Part shown: positions 40,600-53,936 of the stretch, one piece after another
Position numbering within the stretch: the first letter of the stretch is position 1
Layout of the letters: each line of letters begins with the position of its first letter
From: Urechis unicinctus
Lineage: Eukaryota; Annelida; Polychaeta; Xenopneusta; Urechidae
Direction of reading: 5' to 3'
NCBI GenBank assembly: GCA_034190875.2
Contig: CM067343.1
Coordinates: 59,889,946 to 59,953,945 of the forward strand
DNA: 64,000 bases
The notes under the pieces: model-generated
The model's database searches: none
What the model saw: the letters and a program-made list of their open reading frames with translations, nothing else
Told to the model about the DNA's origin: nothing
Position numbers and translations under genes: made by a program

Positions 40600-42159
40600 T
40601 AAATTTTTCGTCAAGGCAATAGAACAGTTGTCAAATATTTTTAATAAGTTTAAAAACAATTATGTTACCATCTATCATCGGTAAGTATTTAGTATGGAAC
40701 TTCTGACAAAAAGACTTGTCCGGTTGATTGATTACAATCTTCTTTGGAAATTTGTAAATGACATATTTACACACAGGAGGAGACATAAACATATAAGGTT
40801 ATTTATGATATTATTCTAAATTCTACGTTCCATTGGGGTGTGCAAGATAGTTCCGCTCGAGAAGGTCAGTGTCAGCACAAGCATCAGCTGTTATCAAAGT
40901 AAGGGGCTCCAAGGATACGTGCCTAGACTATGTGGAAGTAAATATGTGGACGGTGGAAAACATTTGCCTCTCAGTAACAAAACATCACAATCCCATGAGA
41001 AATCAGACTCGTGACATATCAAATGCCATGATCGTTTGCAACGATTGATTTACAAATGAATTGAACAGTAGGGCTTATGCAAAACGCAATCAGTGTTCAT
41101 CAATGTTTCTGCCATCATCTGCAATACAATTCATAAGAAGGTTTTAATATTTTGATGAGGGTATATATGAATTCCGTGGCTTGAGCAAGAAGAGGTGCGT
41201 GCGGGCAGCTCTAACACAAACGGTATGTTTAGCGCCTGGGTCATAACAAGACCACTTCCCGCTGTCATACTTATCATGTGTTATAACAGTTAATACGCTC
41301 TGTCAATCATACACAGTTAAACCAGTGTTATGATAAACGCATTTTGCGCCCTCACCAAGGCTGCAGCCCTAACGTTTTAGATATGACGTTTCTGTTTGCA
41401 ATCATATCCGAATCTAGACATTGCTGATCCAAGGAGATCGCGTGTGCCATAGAAGGTACGTCAAGTAAAGTTTAATGCCGGATTTTATTTTAACATGCTC
41501 GCATGGCTTTTGGTAATTTGCACACGTCTTATGCGAAGTGGAACCTCACTGGGTCTCACGTCGAGACGTATCACTGTTGGGTCTTATAAGGCTCCCAGGC
41601 ATAGTCTCATTAGAGACCGTATCCAAATTCCCCAACTATCAGTAAAGGGTTGCCTTGTAGACAAAAGTTGTGTCAGTGATCTGTAAAGGCGTTGTTTTGT
41701 AAGTGATTGTTTTGTCATGACATTATGAGATAGCGCGAGTATTAATAAAACATACGTACACAACGCTTGTGTACAAGCAAATATGATATAAAAGGCGCAT
41801 TAAAAAGTACTAGGATGAATGCGTTGTTCCCCTCCTTTGATACATTAAATGGTAATAGCTGTCCTTGTCATACCAAGTCACTTATGAAAGTTGAAGTAAA
41901 ATCGTAATTTATTTTTGAAGACAGTCAAAGAGCACCGCACATTGACATAAGGTTAGTTGTGACCTAGATGCTTCATGAGTCGCATTGAGGTATATCACTG
42001 GACTGCAATAAAATGATGATTATATAGCCCCACACAAGGGACACTTGCTGACTTGAAAATTGTAGCTAACGATTTATATAGCTTACCCGCATTTTTGAAC
42101 ATCAGATTGTATTTTTGCATCGGTTGAAAAAGTCCTATATAATGATAAAGGATAAAATG

Positions 42160-42262
42160 CCAAAGTTTGCATGCGCGCACATACACACATGCACACACGA
42201 CCATAAGCACACACACCGACACACACAAACGCACGCACACAATTGCACACATGTACACAACA
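42160..42262. repeat. (CA)n imperfect microsatellite
   Basis: About 100 bp of CACACA with GCAC and ATACAC variants. It lies in the part of block A that block B lacks. Confidence 0.85.
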
Positions 42263-42416
42263 CCTATAAAAGCTTGGGAATACACCCTACATGACCTGTC
42301 ACATAACATATCGAGCAACCACATTTTCTCATTATCATTGTAAAGGTTCATACATTATGTTAACAAGGTCACTCTATGCTCATGGACTTTATAGCATTCA
42401 CATGCAAGGCACGGTC

Positions 42417-42541
42417 GAGGCCAAGGCCTCAAACGGCCAAAATCATTAACAGCCGAGATCACTGACAACCGATATCACTTGTATACGACAAAATAACCTT
42501 AATTCAATTATGAATACCCAAGATCCCGGTACGATCTTGGG
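42417..42541. repeat. Two palindromes flanking a 17-bp triplet repeat
   Basis: GAGGCC-AA-GGCCTC (42417-42430) is followed by three diverged units of about 17 bp (ACGGCCAAAATCATT, CAGCCGAGATCACTG, CAACCGATATCACTT). Further right lies a perfect 9-bp hairpin, CCCAAGATC/GATCTTGGG, with a 7-nt loop (42517-42541). Confidence 0.6.
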
Positions 42542-43309
42542 AGGACCGTTCTACAACTTATATTTAAACCATATCAAGATTAGTATCGTGTCTAAATCAT
42601 TCTTTACTCATGTGGGATTAAGAATGTAGGTAAGTGGCAAATATTATTCCAAGGACCTTGGTATTGGCCACCACAGGGATTACGTATCCATTAAAAGACA
42701 GATGAAGGCCAGGAAAAGACGTAATCTGGTTCGGTTGTTCATAACCTGAAGCCATTTTTATTTTGCCCTGTTGGAGATATTTATCAGGCCCAGTGATAGT
42801 TGTCGTTGAATGGTTTGCATAAATTGCTATCAAGAGTAAATTAAACCGTCTTCCTCATGCTGAGAACACCACAATTATTGATGAACGAATAAACCACCGA
42901 GCTGATTGGAATTGTTGTTAAGTACGCCTTCGCAGTAGATATTGACAAATAAAAAATGTCATACTAACAGCGTTGACATTTGCATACGCTCTTTTTGTCA
43001 TGTCCATAATGCACATGGCAGCAACAGTTGTGATAAGTGGTACGGTAAATATACTTATTAGTAACACAGTCTGTCGATTATTCAACAGTCCTATAAAAAT
43101 TCTGCAATAATGTTATTTGCAATACACAATTCCCTAAAAGATATTCATGCATTAGTTATGAAAGTTACTCCAGTACTATACAATGCCGAGATACATTTGG
43201 GGAAAATGTACTGCCAGGCAAAGTTAAAATCCTGTATACAGTGCGGTGTACAAAGTTAGCTCTTTACAAACAAGGCCAGTCGGTGCTTTGCATTTTTTAA
43301 TACCATATG

Positions 43310-43620
43310 CTGACAGTAACCATGTGATGGATGTGGCTTAGTCATTTTAATGCAATAACCATGAACAAATCCATATTATATACTATTTTTTCACTGTTAC
43401 TTATTGACTGTGATTGCGGAATACAATTTTCTATTACTCATTCTAATCAGAAAGTTTCGATATTTTTAATCATAATTACTGACCTTAACCATGTAATGGG
43501 TGTGGATTAGTTACTGTAATGCAATAACCCTAAACAAATCCACATAATATTGTCATTTGTTGCAGTTACTTAATTGTTATTTAGGAGCACAATTTTCTAT
43601 CACTTACTCTAATCAGAATT
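43310..43620. repeat. Two-copy tandem duplication, unit about 171 bp
   Basis: Words around AACCATGTGATGGATGTGG, TGCAATAACC, ACAAATCCA, ACAATTTTCTAT and TCTAATCAGAA recur about 171 bp further on in a second, diverged copy (from about 43481). It is in the 2.3-kb part of A that is absent from B. Confidence 0.85.
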
Positions 43621-44952
43621 TTTTTCTCATCAGAACCATTTTAAGTAAGTGCTTATGATATGATTTATTTCAAAATGCATTCGGGGCTAGGTTTTCTCTA
43701 GTGCAGTTTGTTTAATTTCATATTTGGTGGTGAGTGCTGTCAGTATGATTAACGGTATGGATAAGTAAAGTTTGCTACCGTTTTAACCTGTATAGTGTAT
43801 TCATGCATGTAATGCTTGTCCTTTGCACCACGCACTGTTAATGCTTATGGTCCAATGATGATATGCATAGTGAATGGACAGAACTAAACGAGGCCATAAG
43901 TAGGATATTAACTGGCTTAACTGCTTGACACATTTACGCTTATCACTGTTATTCGAAACCCGTAAAAAGAGACTTTATAGCAATACTTGTGCTTAAGGCG
44001 TATACGTATACAGAAACTTGGTTGGTAATGAGTTGCTTTGTGTGGCGTTTGCTTCTGCTAGATTACTAAATTGAGTTCGACCGAGCTCTTGTAGTTCTAC
44101 ATTGCAATTTAAATAGTCAAAACTATCAATAGTCATCGCCGATATTGATTGCAATCGTATAAAAACCGATATTCATGATATTTGCAGAATATGTGAACAA
44201 ATATTACTGGCCTCTGTTGGTAACTGTAGTTGTATTTTATGGGTAACACGCTTTTCTATTTGAACGCTATATTAATCACTCGTTCTATTGCCTTTGACCA
44301 TAAACAAAAAACATACTTAAGGTATAATATGAGAACGTCTGAAGACAGCATGGAAATACCTTAAGCCACGATCGCCTATTTAACTAGGTTATCATAAGAT
44401 AGAGTAGTACATCAGCAGCCGGCTCCTCTTAAAACTCTTTGTTGAAAGATAATATTAAAAAAAGCATAAGGCTTTACTCAAGTCTATTTTCGGCTCCAAT
44501 TCATATAAACTACTGATAAACGTGATCATAAGGAGAAAATAATATTTTCACAAAACGTGGATTTGCATAATCACAATCAAATTGATCCGATTGACTGCTT
44601 AATGCACGATGTAACAAACTGGATTATATTCGATCATCTTCTCATCTTCTAGGTGAATTGTACCAAACAACTACTGTACAAGTGTGGACTACAGTACTAA
44701 ATGTGATGCTTTAGGTTTCCATGGAAGTAGTTGCCTACTTTTAGCAGAATCTCACAACTGTCTATGTTGTATTTAGTCTTTTCGTTTTAACTATTTGTAT
44801 TGCCTGGAGTTTGGACGGAGAACATGGCACAAAATCAGGACAACACTGCGGATATTATACCGAAAGTCATTCAATATTTCAAAGTAAATCGCATTTTATG
44901 TTTGCTTAACATAAGGTTCGTATCGTATGCCATTATGTTGATCAAATCAGAT

Positions 44953-45040
44953 GATTAAACTACAGCACTGATTAGAACATCCAGACCGATCGGGTGGGTT
45001 AAACGGATAGTTGGGTGTAGTGTAATAATATCTCTCGTAG
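44953..45040 (-). repeat. Small inverted fragment of the A/B/C family
   Basis: ACCGATCGGGTGGGTTAAAC and GGATAGTT resemble the reverse complement of 55815-55900 in block B (GACCAGGTGGGTTTAAAACG on that strand). Only about 85 bp can be followed, so this is tentative. It lies just beyond the right end of block A. Confidence 0.45.
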
Positions 45041-47332
45041 ACTGGTAGGCAATCACGCACAATAAGTAAACACTGCTCTCGACTTTCTTTCTTACGTATT
45101 CAAAGATCAATGTAGCCGACTGCGTATATATCATTTGGTTAAAATATCAGTGTTTGATTCACTACATGGGCCAAATAAGTGAAATCGGCGTGAAATGGAT
45201 GCTTCACAAAGAATTGAACGGCGTATTTGTTTAACTTAGAGCGTGGGGTAAACAAACAGATGTAACAGTGCAAATTTTGTCCGCCCCTCTTAACATCTAA
45301 TCTTGTGATTTCCTCTAGTAATCGGTTCTCGCATGGAATCTGATTTGCATATTCTCTAGCTGATGTAACGTCACAGCTCACAGGTAATGGCGATCAGCTG
45401 ATGTAACTTCCTCTGACTGGTTTTTGTCACTCTTAAATGGCTTTACTTGCACAAAACGTACCACTTGTCAGGCTATGTATCTATAATGCTTCCCAGGTTC
45501 TTTAAATTCAGTACGTATTACTACAGCTTAAAGACCAAAGTTAAGCTATGAATTAACTCATCTGCTATGATTACTTTCTTGAAACAGCCCTATTTCTGCT
45601 ATATAAAGCCTACACGTAATTCATGTGGCTATTTAGCATACAACCTGGCAGCTAAATGAATAGCTCTCCATAGAACATGTCATCTGTAAACAAAGACTTC
45701 TCTGCTCCCATGTGCGCTATGGTGTGCTGATCAAATACCAAGGCGATTAGCTGCATCATAATATTTCGTTTGCGGATGATAGCTTCTCGGGGGAGCTAGT
45801 TTGTTAGGCATCAACGGAAGTGCATGGAAAATTACACATTGAATTTGAATTTTAAAAATGAGTAAGGCACATGCATTTTGCAACAACTGTATACGCCCCT
45901 GTTTACTTATAGATGCTTGAACGCTGACATGCTTAATGTAATCTGCCAAACGGAATAAGATAATCAAGAATGCATTGACAATGTTGATGTTCGAGTATAG
46001 AACATGTTGTTGATTTTTTATGCCAAACTAACGCAAATGTTTGTGATGTCATGTTGTAAACTTGGTCATATAACAAATAAAAGTGCACCGAGCCCTTTGA
46101 CAGTGTTTCAAAGTAGGTATGCATCATTTGACCACATGCGCAAAAGCAACTATCCGCATATTAGCGACCTGAATATATTATGCACAACCGTGGTTATTGT
46201 TAAGTTGTGGATATTTTCCGTTTGATTATTGCAACCTGTTGTCGGCTGTAAATTCTCTGCACCATGAACAATTTCAAATGATCAAAATGATAATTTCGTA
46301 TTTCATAGCTCTCTGTTTAATTTATCATCATTCCATACTGGAGTGTCGCCACGGCTGCTAGCAATACTGTGCATTTACAGATGTGGTTTTGGCAGTCAAT
46401 ATTAGTTGATACTGAAGTTTCTGACGTTAGTGAAATGTAATACGTTATCTAGAACAGTAGCAATGGAATTCGTAGGCCTAATCCATACCGAGCAACTGAC
46501 ATGTTATCAGAGACAATGGATAACAAAGAGTAGCCCAAGTATTGTCATTCAGTGACCAAGCCATTACGAACCGTGGGTGTTCAATTTGCATTATGCCATT
46601 GGATAATGCAGAATACATACAAATGAGGCTTCTATCTTCAATAAAATGCATCAACCATTAACAATAAATCACAAAATAAACACTGAACAGGAAAGCATTA
46701 TTTTTCAGGTAATGTATTGTTCACTTTATCTCCAATGCCTTCTAATATCACTTGTGGGACTAGAATGATGTCTGCTGCGTGACGTTGATGGATCACCCGC
46801 ATCAAATTCAAGGCTGAATGATCCGTCCAAGTAATACCACAGGATATCAATGCGATCAACAACAGCGCACAAAATATCATTACCATTGTTATATACTCCG
46901 CTCATCCCTCGTTTTATCAAACAGTCTGAACAGAAGGCAAACACGTGTTTCTCATGTGTGATTATTCTTACGAGCAAATAACAGCTATTGACGTTTTATA
47001 GGTACTATTTTAGTAACGGAGGCGTAGAAATGCTCTAGAAGATGAGCCTAGACATCTTTGCTGGCAGCATTATAGGTCATGTGTAGCATTTCGATCAGGT
47101 ATCTTGCTCGCATTGAACGATTAGACAACTGGCCAAAACTTTGATAATCCAAATAAAGCGGTCTGCTTTCCGCCTAAGTCATTTGGTCAAGTATTTCGCC
47201 ATAACAAGCCACAGTGGCGTCATATCAATGGCAATGACAGGACCCATGTTATTGTGTTTAATTTAAAGGAAGCTCTCATGGGTAAAGGTATGAGCCCGTT
47301 AAGCCAGACAATAAGCTCGTTGTAAGCAATTG
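45041..47332. other. AT-rich non-coding DNA, no gene seen
   Basis: Nothing recognisable. The word AGCTGATGTAAC occurs twice (about 45358 and 45396), which may be chance. Reading frames are at most 83 codons and unrecognised. Confidence 0.5.
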
Positions 47333-47337
47333 TATAT

Positions 47338-47368
<31 letters not shown>

Positions 47369-47535
47369 GATAGATATATAGATATATATATATATATAGA
47401 TATAGAGGAGAGATAGATATATATATATAGAGAGATATATAGAGACATATATATAGATATATAGATATATAGAGATATATATAGAGATATAGAGAGAGAT
47501 ATAGATATATAGAGATATATATATATATATAGATC

Positions 47536-47567
<32 letters not shown>

Positions 47568-47577
47568 TATATATATA

Positions 47578-47646
<69 letters not shown>
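47333..47646. repeat. Compound (TA)n/(GATA)n/(GA)n microsatellite
   Basis: About 310 bp. It begins and ends in TA and has an interior rich in AGATATA, AGAGATATA and TAGATAGA variants. Confidence 0.93.
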
Positions 47647-47647
<1 letters not shown>

Positions 47648-50600
47648 TATTAGAAAGATCTAATGAACCTGCTGCTAAAGGTTGTGCTTTGGTGGAGCTA
47701 AATCGTTTGCTGTGTCACTATATTAACAGATGCCATTTTCCATGATTATCTGCAGAATGATATAATAATTAACGAATATCACCATTATTGTTGAATTCGT
47801 TATAAGGTGACAGGTATCCTAATGCTAAGTTGAAATCTCTGAGATTGCAGTACATAAGCAAAGCATATCAGCATAATGTGATGCAGCTAATTTGATTCTC
47901 ACGTCACCCTCAAATTACGTTGGCCATTATTATCATGAGGCAAATGTTCATGCATATATTTAGGCGTTAATTATTTTTTATGATTCCTGTTCTCACGAAA
48001 ACTTACTCACTTCTTGTAAACATAGAACATACGTGTCCATTAAGTTAACTAGTGAGCATTAGGTTTATGCGCATACTTTGACATCTAATTCATCTGGTTT
48101 GTTCTATAGTATCAGCCAAATCGGACAGTTGATAAAACCTAGACGAACCATTCAAGCGATTTAATCTGCGCAGTCGGTTTGTTCCCCGAATAGCAGTTTG
48201 TGGTGAATATTATTGATCCAGGACACGCACATTTTGAAGACACATCGAGCGGCTTACAGAAGGTACAGTCTGCTTAAATCTTAATGATATTCGAGTTTAT
48301 GAATGGTGATTGAGTTATCAGCATGGTTGAATAGTAAAACAGCATGCACATAAACTTTTAGCAATGAACAAATACTTACACATATTCAATTGGACCAAAT
48401 CTGAATGTTGTCTATACTCAAAGAGCTTGCATGTTTTGACTCGCGATGATTTTGATTTGAGAAGTTTGTTGAATTAACCAAAATCGCAAACCACGGCCAT
48501 CTTGATAGGACTGCAGAATATCCAGGACGTCCCGAGTGGCTAGAAGCAGCTGTCATAAATCACAGGCCCCTGAACAATAATCTTGGTCGAGTGATTACAA
48601 ATTATCATTGTTATGACGAGCATTTATTTTTAACTGCTTCATTTGAAAGCATATTTGCTCATCAAAACAGGGTTGTGTAACACTACGACACACAGTTGAA
48701 AATGCATATTGACATTAAACATGTAATTCCCGTGGGAAATCTCAAAATCGGTATTCTGAGTTCTACCGAACACGATATCATATGTTGAGAGAAATGCAGT
48801 ATATTTATTTTTGAAGAAAACTCACTTTTACATTGTGATTACGGAGGATTGGTTTATTAAACTTTTCCCCACCACCTTACCTCACATCTCATCGTGATGA
48901 AAGTTAGATCGACCTGCGCTAATTGTCATGTAGTACATAAATAATTGTCTTTAGGTGTAATTTGTCTTAAACATTCGCTGTAGGTAAAATGATTTTCGGC
49001 TGAATTTTATGTGAGATCGTAATGGCATTTCTTGCATGGCATAAGTCAACAATGTAACATTTCATTAGAATCCAATGAGTTGCATCACGAGCTTAAAACA
49101 CTGTGCTGTTGATTGATAATTTATCTTTTCTATTTTTACGATGCTTCCATAAGTGTCAAGTTAAATACCTCTCAACGAAGCGACAAAATCGAAGAAATAG
49201 AGATAAGCTTTCCAGCATTAATTGCTAGTATATACATTTTGCATCTTTATGAGCGAGCAATTTGTTGGCGGATATTTTTGAATTTTTATTGGATTCATAG
49301 ATTGCAACATAATTTAACCCCCCTTAAGTATCCTTTCGTATGATCCATATAAATGGTAAAGAATGGGGATGGTTTTGAAACATAAGTGGGGGTTGCTAAT
49401 GGTTAGGGAAGCTAACTTCAGGTCGAGTGATCGCTGGTTTGAAATATAATAATTATAATTTTATATCGGATCGATTCCATTTCATGCATTGACATATTTT
49501 CTCTATGACTTGTTTATATTGCCATAGTGATTCCGAAAGAAAGGTAAAACATAACTCTTTTTACATTAATTTTATCATGATGAAATGCGGCCAACCTCTC
49601 TTATAGCGTGAATGTCACGAAGTACACAATTGATAACCCTAATGTGTAAATGGTAAATCAGTACACAATCGATAACCCTAGTGTGTTAATGATAAATCAT
49701 TCAGGGAGGCTGTGAATTGCTTTTTCGATATGAGATAGTAATCGCATTACCTAAAATGTGGCTTTTATCATTTGCTGATGTGTTGCGCAACGAGACATAG
49801 AGCAACACATCAATCCAATGGGGTAATACTATTAAAGTTTGACTATGCCAGTCACACCAATTTTTAGTTCAATGCAAACAATAAGATAATACCCGGTTGA
49901 TATCAGTTTATTTTAGGTCATATATACCCTATTACGATATAAAAGAAAACGGTTATGATACTATTTCCAGAAGTTCCATTCTTTGCTAAGCACTTGTGAT
50001 TAGCTGTAACGAAGTTCTATATATTTACCCGCCACATCTCATCATGGTGGTATGTAACCACATATGCTATAACGCGCATGTTTAATACAACACAATGGGT
50101 AGTCTTATTATGTAACTGTCTGTCATATACGGTGAAATGGTTATAAGTATTATTCGACAATGTCTATAAGACCTCCTACCCCGGCGATCTGGTACCAGAT
50201 CTTAAACAACTGCCACTGTCTAAGTTCCCTCCCCAAAACACTGCATGGTTGATAACCCGAAGTGTACAAATGAAGTTAAACGTAAATGAAGTGTAAAGGG
50301 CGTATTCGAGGAAAGCCTGTAGACAAAATGAACGGCACTAGCTATGGGCATAATATTTCTGTTCAAAACGTGGCCAGTATGAATGCTTGCAAAGGTAATT
50401 GATACGAATCTGATGAGCACTCAATGAACCTCACTTACAAAAAAATAGACATTGTAGGCCACTAACACACTCCATCACTAACGTTGTCAGAATCAATCCG
50501 AAGCCTTATGGTGAAGACACATAATGGGTTTAGGACAATGGCATGGGCGAGAATATGAACAAATAACGGGGATAAGAACTCGCATACACCTTATGTTTAG

Positions 50601-51887
50601 AAATATTGCGATAGAAAATGATCAGGTAAATAACAGTCTCAATGTTTCTGTATTTGACAGGAAGCATTGATCAATCTATGCGTTTTCTTTAGAGAGCCGT
50701 CTAGCGGAAGTTACGGTCACAAAAGTCACGGTGACCTAGGCTTATAAGTTTACTCTGATCATTTTTTAAACAACTGGGGACCTCAATACGCTCTACTCGG
50801 ATGCAAAGCTTACCGTCCTAGGCGCAATATCAAAGCGGCGAGGCCGCACGCTTGAGTAACTTTATAAATTAGCTACAATGCCGACTGCACGGCCAAACAA
50901 GCAAAATATATACCGATCGCTGCAATCTGCCCTGGGCGCAATGCTCAGTGAATTAGTAAATGTAAATGGTACTTGTGTTCACAAAGAACAAACACTAGCG
51001 CTGAAGTTTGAGTAGTTAATTTGATTGATCATTCCGACCCAGACGGCAGCGTTAGCTTGGCGTTAAGATCGATCGATCGTCGCGGCTGATATATGCTCAG
51101 AGATGCATTTCCACCAACATCAACAAAATTCTCGAGTATTTCTAAGACATTTGTGAAGCTCATGTTCTCAATTTTGACCGAAAAATAGGCCCTTAATTTG
51201 ATATGTTAAACATTATAAGATATCCGAAGCTGATAACTGTAAGAGTAGAAGGAATAATGCAACTGAATTATTCAATTGCACATGCATAGCAACTAAACCC
51301 CGTGGCTACACGCTACGTTTGCTTATTTTTAAAGACAAATATAATTTGTGATTTTACCAATAGACATTCGGTTTGAAGTGGAGTCATCTAATGCAGTATT
51401 AATCATGGTGTATTGAATTTTATTTCCGCGGCTTTGGCAGACAATCCTTATCCAAGGAATCCTCTTTTTGCTGATACATCATTCTGCCCACCTCTACATG
51501 GCACTGACGACCGATATATTAAGATAAGGGGAGATTATCTTTGCCTTTTTGCCATACTCAAAGACAAAACATGGGAAATTACAATGACCAACGCGTTGCG
51601 TTATGCTCCCATAATGAAATATGCAAAAAACAATTATCAGCCATTTCGTGCATTTCGAATACAAAGATCAGTTACATCAATATTGATATAGCTGACGGGA
51701 ATCAAATGTACATCGAGAATATTCGTTCTTGAGACATTAGAAATCCACATTGAAACAGGATAGCAATTGTGTGAATTCAGACGTGGTTGTTTTATGGCCT
51801 TGAATATGAAACGTTGTCAAGTTAGGTAACATATAAAGATATCAATGATTATGTATTAGCAATATTGACGTTATTGCCCGTACTAGA
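47647..51887. other. AT-rich non-coding spacer between blocks
   Basis: No gene is supported. Small structures: a 40-bp word is duplicated in tandem at 49621-49699 (GATAACCCTA core); a hairpin with perfect 11-bp arms, TGATGTGTTGC/GCAACACATCA, lies at 49776-49812; and a perfect 16-bp palindrome, GATCTGGTACCAGATC, lies at 50186-50201. The frame 51413-51691 (92 codons) matches nothing I know. Confidence 0.5.
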
Positions 51888-53496
51888 TCAGCATGTCCAT
51901 CCTCTTCTACTTCAAATCATCTGGGGATGAGATTGCAGAGGATGTAACCATCATCTGTCCCCAGCAGTGACTAGCTTAGTTGACAGCCATCTTTGTGTAC
52001 TGCATCATTGCTGCTTGTGTTAGGGGAGTCCATCTATTGTTATAATTTTTTGGGGTAGACAGATGCTTGCACTGAATAACAACCAATATAAACAGCATAT
52101 TTCAGTAAATTAACATCAAACCAAAATGAATGACTTGCTTCTGCAATGTTCCTTCATTTTTCTTATAGAAAACTGTTCTCGGAATCGCATTAAAATTATT
52201 ACGGCCTAAAGAGAAAAACAAGAATTAGGTTACGAAATTAAAGGCACACTCGATGAGAAAGTTTAATGCCTGCATAGCGAAAAAATTCTTCAGCGACGTT
52301 TTGCAATAAATTTGGGAAAAACTTTGCATCATGTATTAGCTTAATGTCCAAACCGGCGTAACAAAATTAGAATTAGATGGTTACAAAATCCACAAGGAAT
52401 GCCCATTTGCCTCATTGCTTTCATTTATTGCCTGAATATTATCTGTTATGTACCTAATGATCTCACGGTTGCCTTTTTAGTAGTCGACAAGGAGCCTACA
52501 TTCAAAACCACAAGACATTTTACAAATAACGGATATAAATTGCAATATCCATGTAAGAATGTAATGTAAAAATTTAAAAAATACAATTAAATACCTTTAG
52601 CCCAACAAATATTTGAAAAAGATCAACCCGCTTTATCAAATTTGCTGTTTGAGCAACGATTTGTTTAAATTCAAGTGCAACAGTTAATTATTTGACGGAG
52701 TTATTGGTTATTTGCTAGGTTGTCTTTTTAGAGGTATACCTAAATCTCTCAAGAAGAAGTTACTGTGATATGCTTCATAAGCACATGAATGTTTTAAAAT
52801 GTATGAATGCAATGTCATATTTAGACGGGATTACATCTGATGAAAGTGATCGTGAATTATATAAAAGAAACCTCGCAGTCGTAAATGACGAAAATGAGTC
52901 CTCTTCTAGATACAAAAATAGAGCTTTTCTTGGCGTTCGATTCGTAAATTCGAGTTGTTGACGCATCAACTTTGACAGAGTTGCTCGTGGAAAACCAAAA
53001 CTAATGACAGTAGAACAAACAACGTACACAAAAAGCTTCACAGTAGTCTAGGATTCTGACTAATGTGTTGTCGGCTGGCAATCGAAGTCAATATGGTGTG
53101 ATGATGAAGTGACTTACAAATACGACTAGCTGACACGAATTATTTGGCGTTCTTTGAGATAAATCTGTATTATAGTTGTGTGACATACAGCATAATATAT
53201 TTGCTCCACTTAATTCCCAAACGTAACAAAGCCTCGCTAGTAAACAAGCAACAATTAGCTTCTCTAAGCAAAATGCGGGAGAAATACATGTCTCGTAAGC
53301 TCGGCATTAGTGACGACTAATAGTCAAATACTTCGTACGGCGTATACATGGAAGGTAATTGGTTGTGCAATATGAGACATCATCGTGTTTGGTTTTAGAA
53401 ATACTATAGGTTCAATCTAGTTATATTAGGTTATAAACATTACGTCATGTTAGACGTATTGGTGTAACTGATGCCTTCCAAAAAGTTATTCAACAT

Positions 53497-53936
53497 AGCA
53501 TAACATATATGGCATTTGTATAGCGCCTGTTTCCAGGAAATAATCCTGCTCAAAGGCGCTTAAGCAGGCAGTTAATTGTCATGGCACTGACTGGTTGTTT
53601 CAGAATACCTGCTATCAACACAGACTCGTTGTAAACGGTTTGATAGGTACGAGGCATTTTCCATTTAGGCCGAAACTGTCTGACAGGCCACGTAACAGGA
53701 TTTCATGATCGTCTGTGTCAAAAGCGGCGCTGAGATCAAGAAGCACAAGAGCAACAGCATGGTGCTGGTCAACAGCACAAGCCATGGCATTGTATACTCG
53801 GAGAAGTGCAGTCTCAGTACTATGGGCAGGTTTGTAGGCTGGCTGATACTTGTCGTCAAGTAGATTGGCTAATTTATAGTCATGAAATCGATTGGTTACA
53901 ACCCTCTCTGTTAATTTGGATATGAAGCTCAAATTT
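53497..53936 (-). mobile_element. L2/CR1-like non-LTR retrotransposon fragment
   Basis: The minus strand encodes about 105 residues of reverse transcriptase, from NLSFISKLTERVV (typical N-terminal RT context), through HSTETALL (residues 37-44), to the motif A region LLDLSAAFD (residues 64-72), which carries the first catalytic aspartate. The sequence loses family likeness after FGLNG and ends at 53615. The YADD motif, thumb and endonuclease domain are missing, and a stop precedes the fragment, so there is no true start codon. About 60 bp downstream, 53511-53560 carries the inverted words AGCGCCT/AGGCGCT with CTATACAAATGCC beyond on the minus strand. This resembles the GCGCC-hairpin 3' tail that I associate with L2-type elements. 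I infer one element with an internal deletion, 5'-truncated and dead. It lies in B-specific sequence. Confidence 0.85.

Larger units (their letters stand above)
32608..44700 (+). repeat. Block A of a direct segmental duplication
   Basis: This block is matched in the same order and orientation by 51.89-62.1 kb (block B). Matching pieces are: 32.61-33.71 with 51.89-52.75; 34.44-35.17 with 54.92-55.48; 35.48-37.81 with 55.54-57.98; 38.13-38.79 with 57.98-58.57; 38.80-39.09 with 59.07-59.52; 40.70-42.09 with 60.36-61.87; 44.38-44.70 with 61.87-62.10. The piece 39.85-40.60 is matched in inverted orientation. A-specific material includes a TA array (33.71-34.08), a roughly 320-bp insertion (37.81-38.13), 39.09-39.85, and 42.09-44.38 (about 2.3 kb). 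No reading frame is kept between copies, so the block looks non-coding. Confidence 0.9.
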
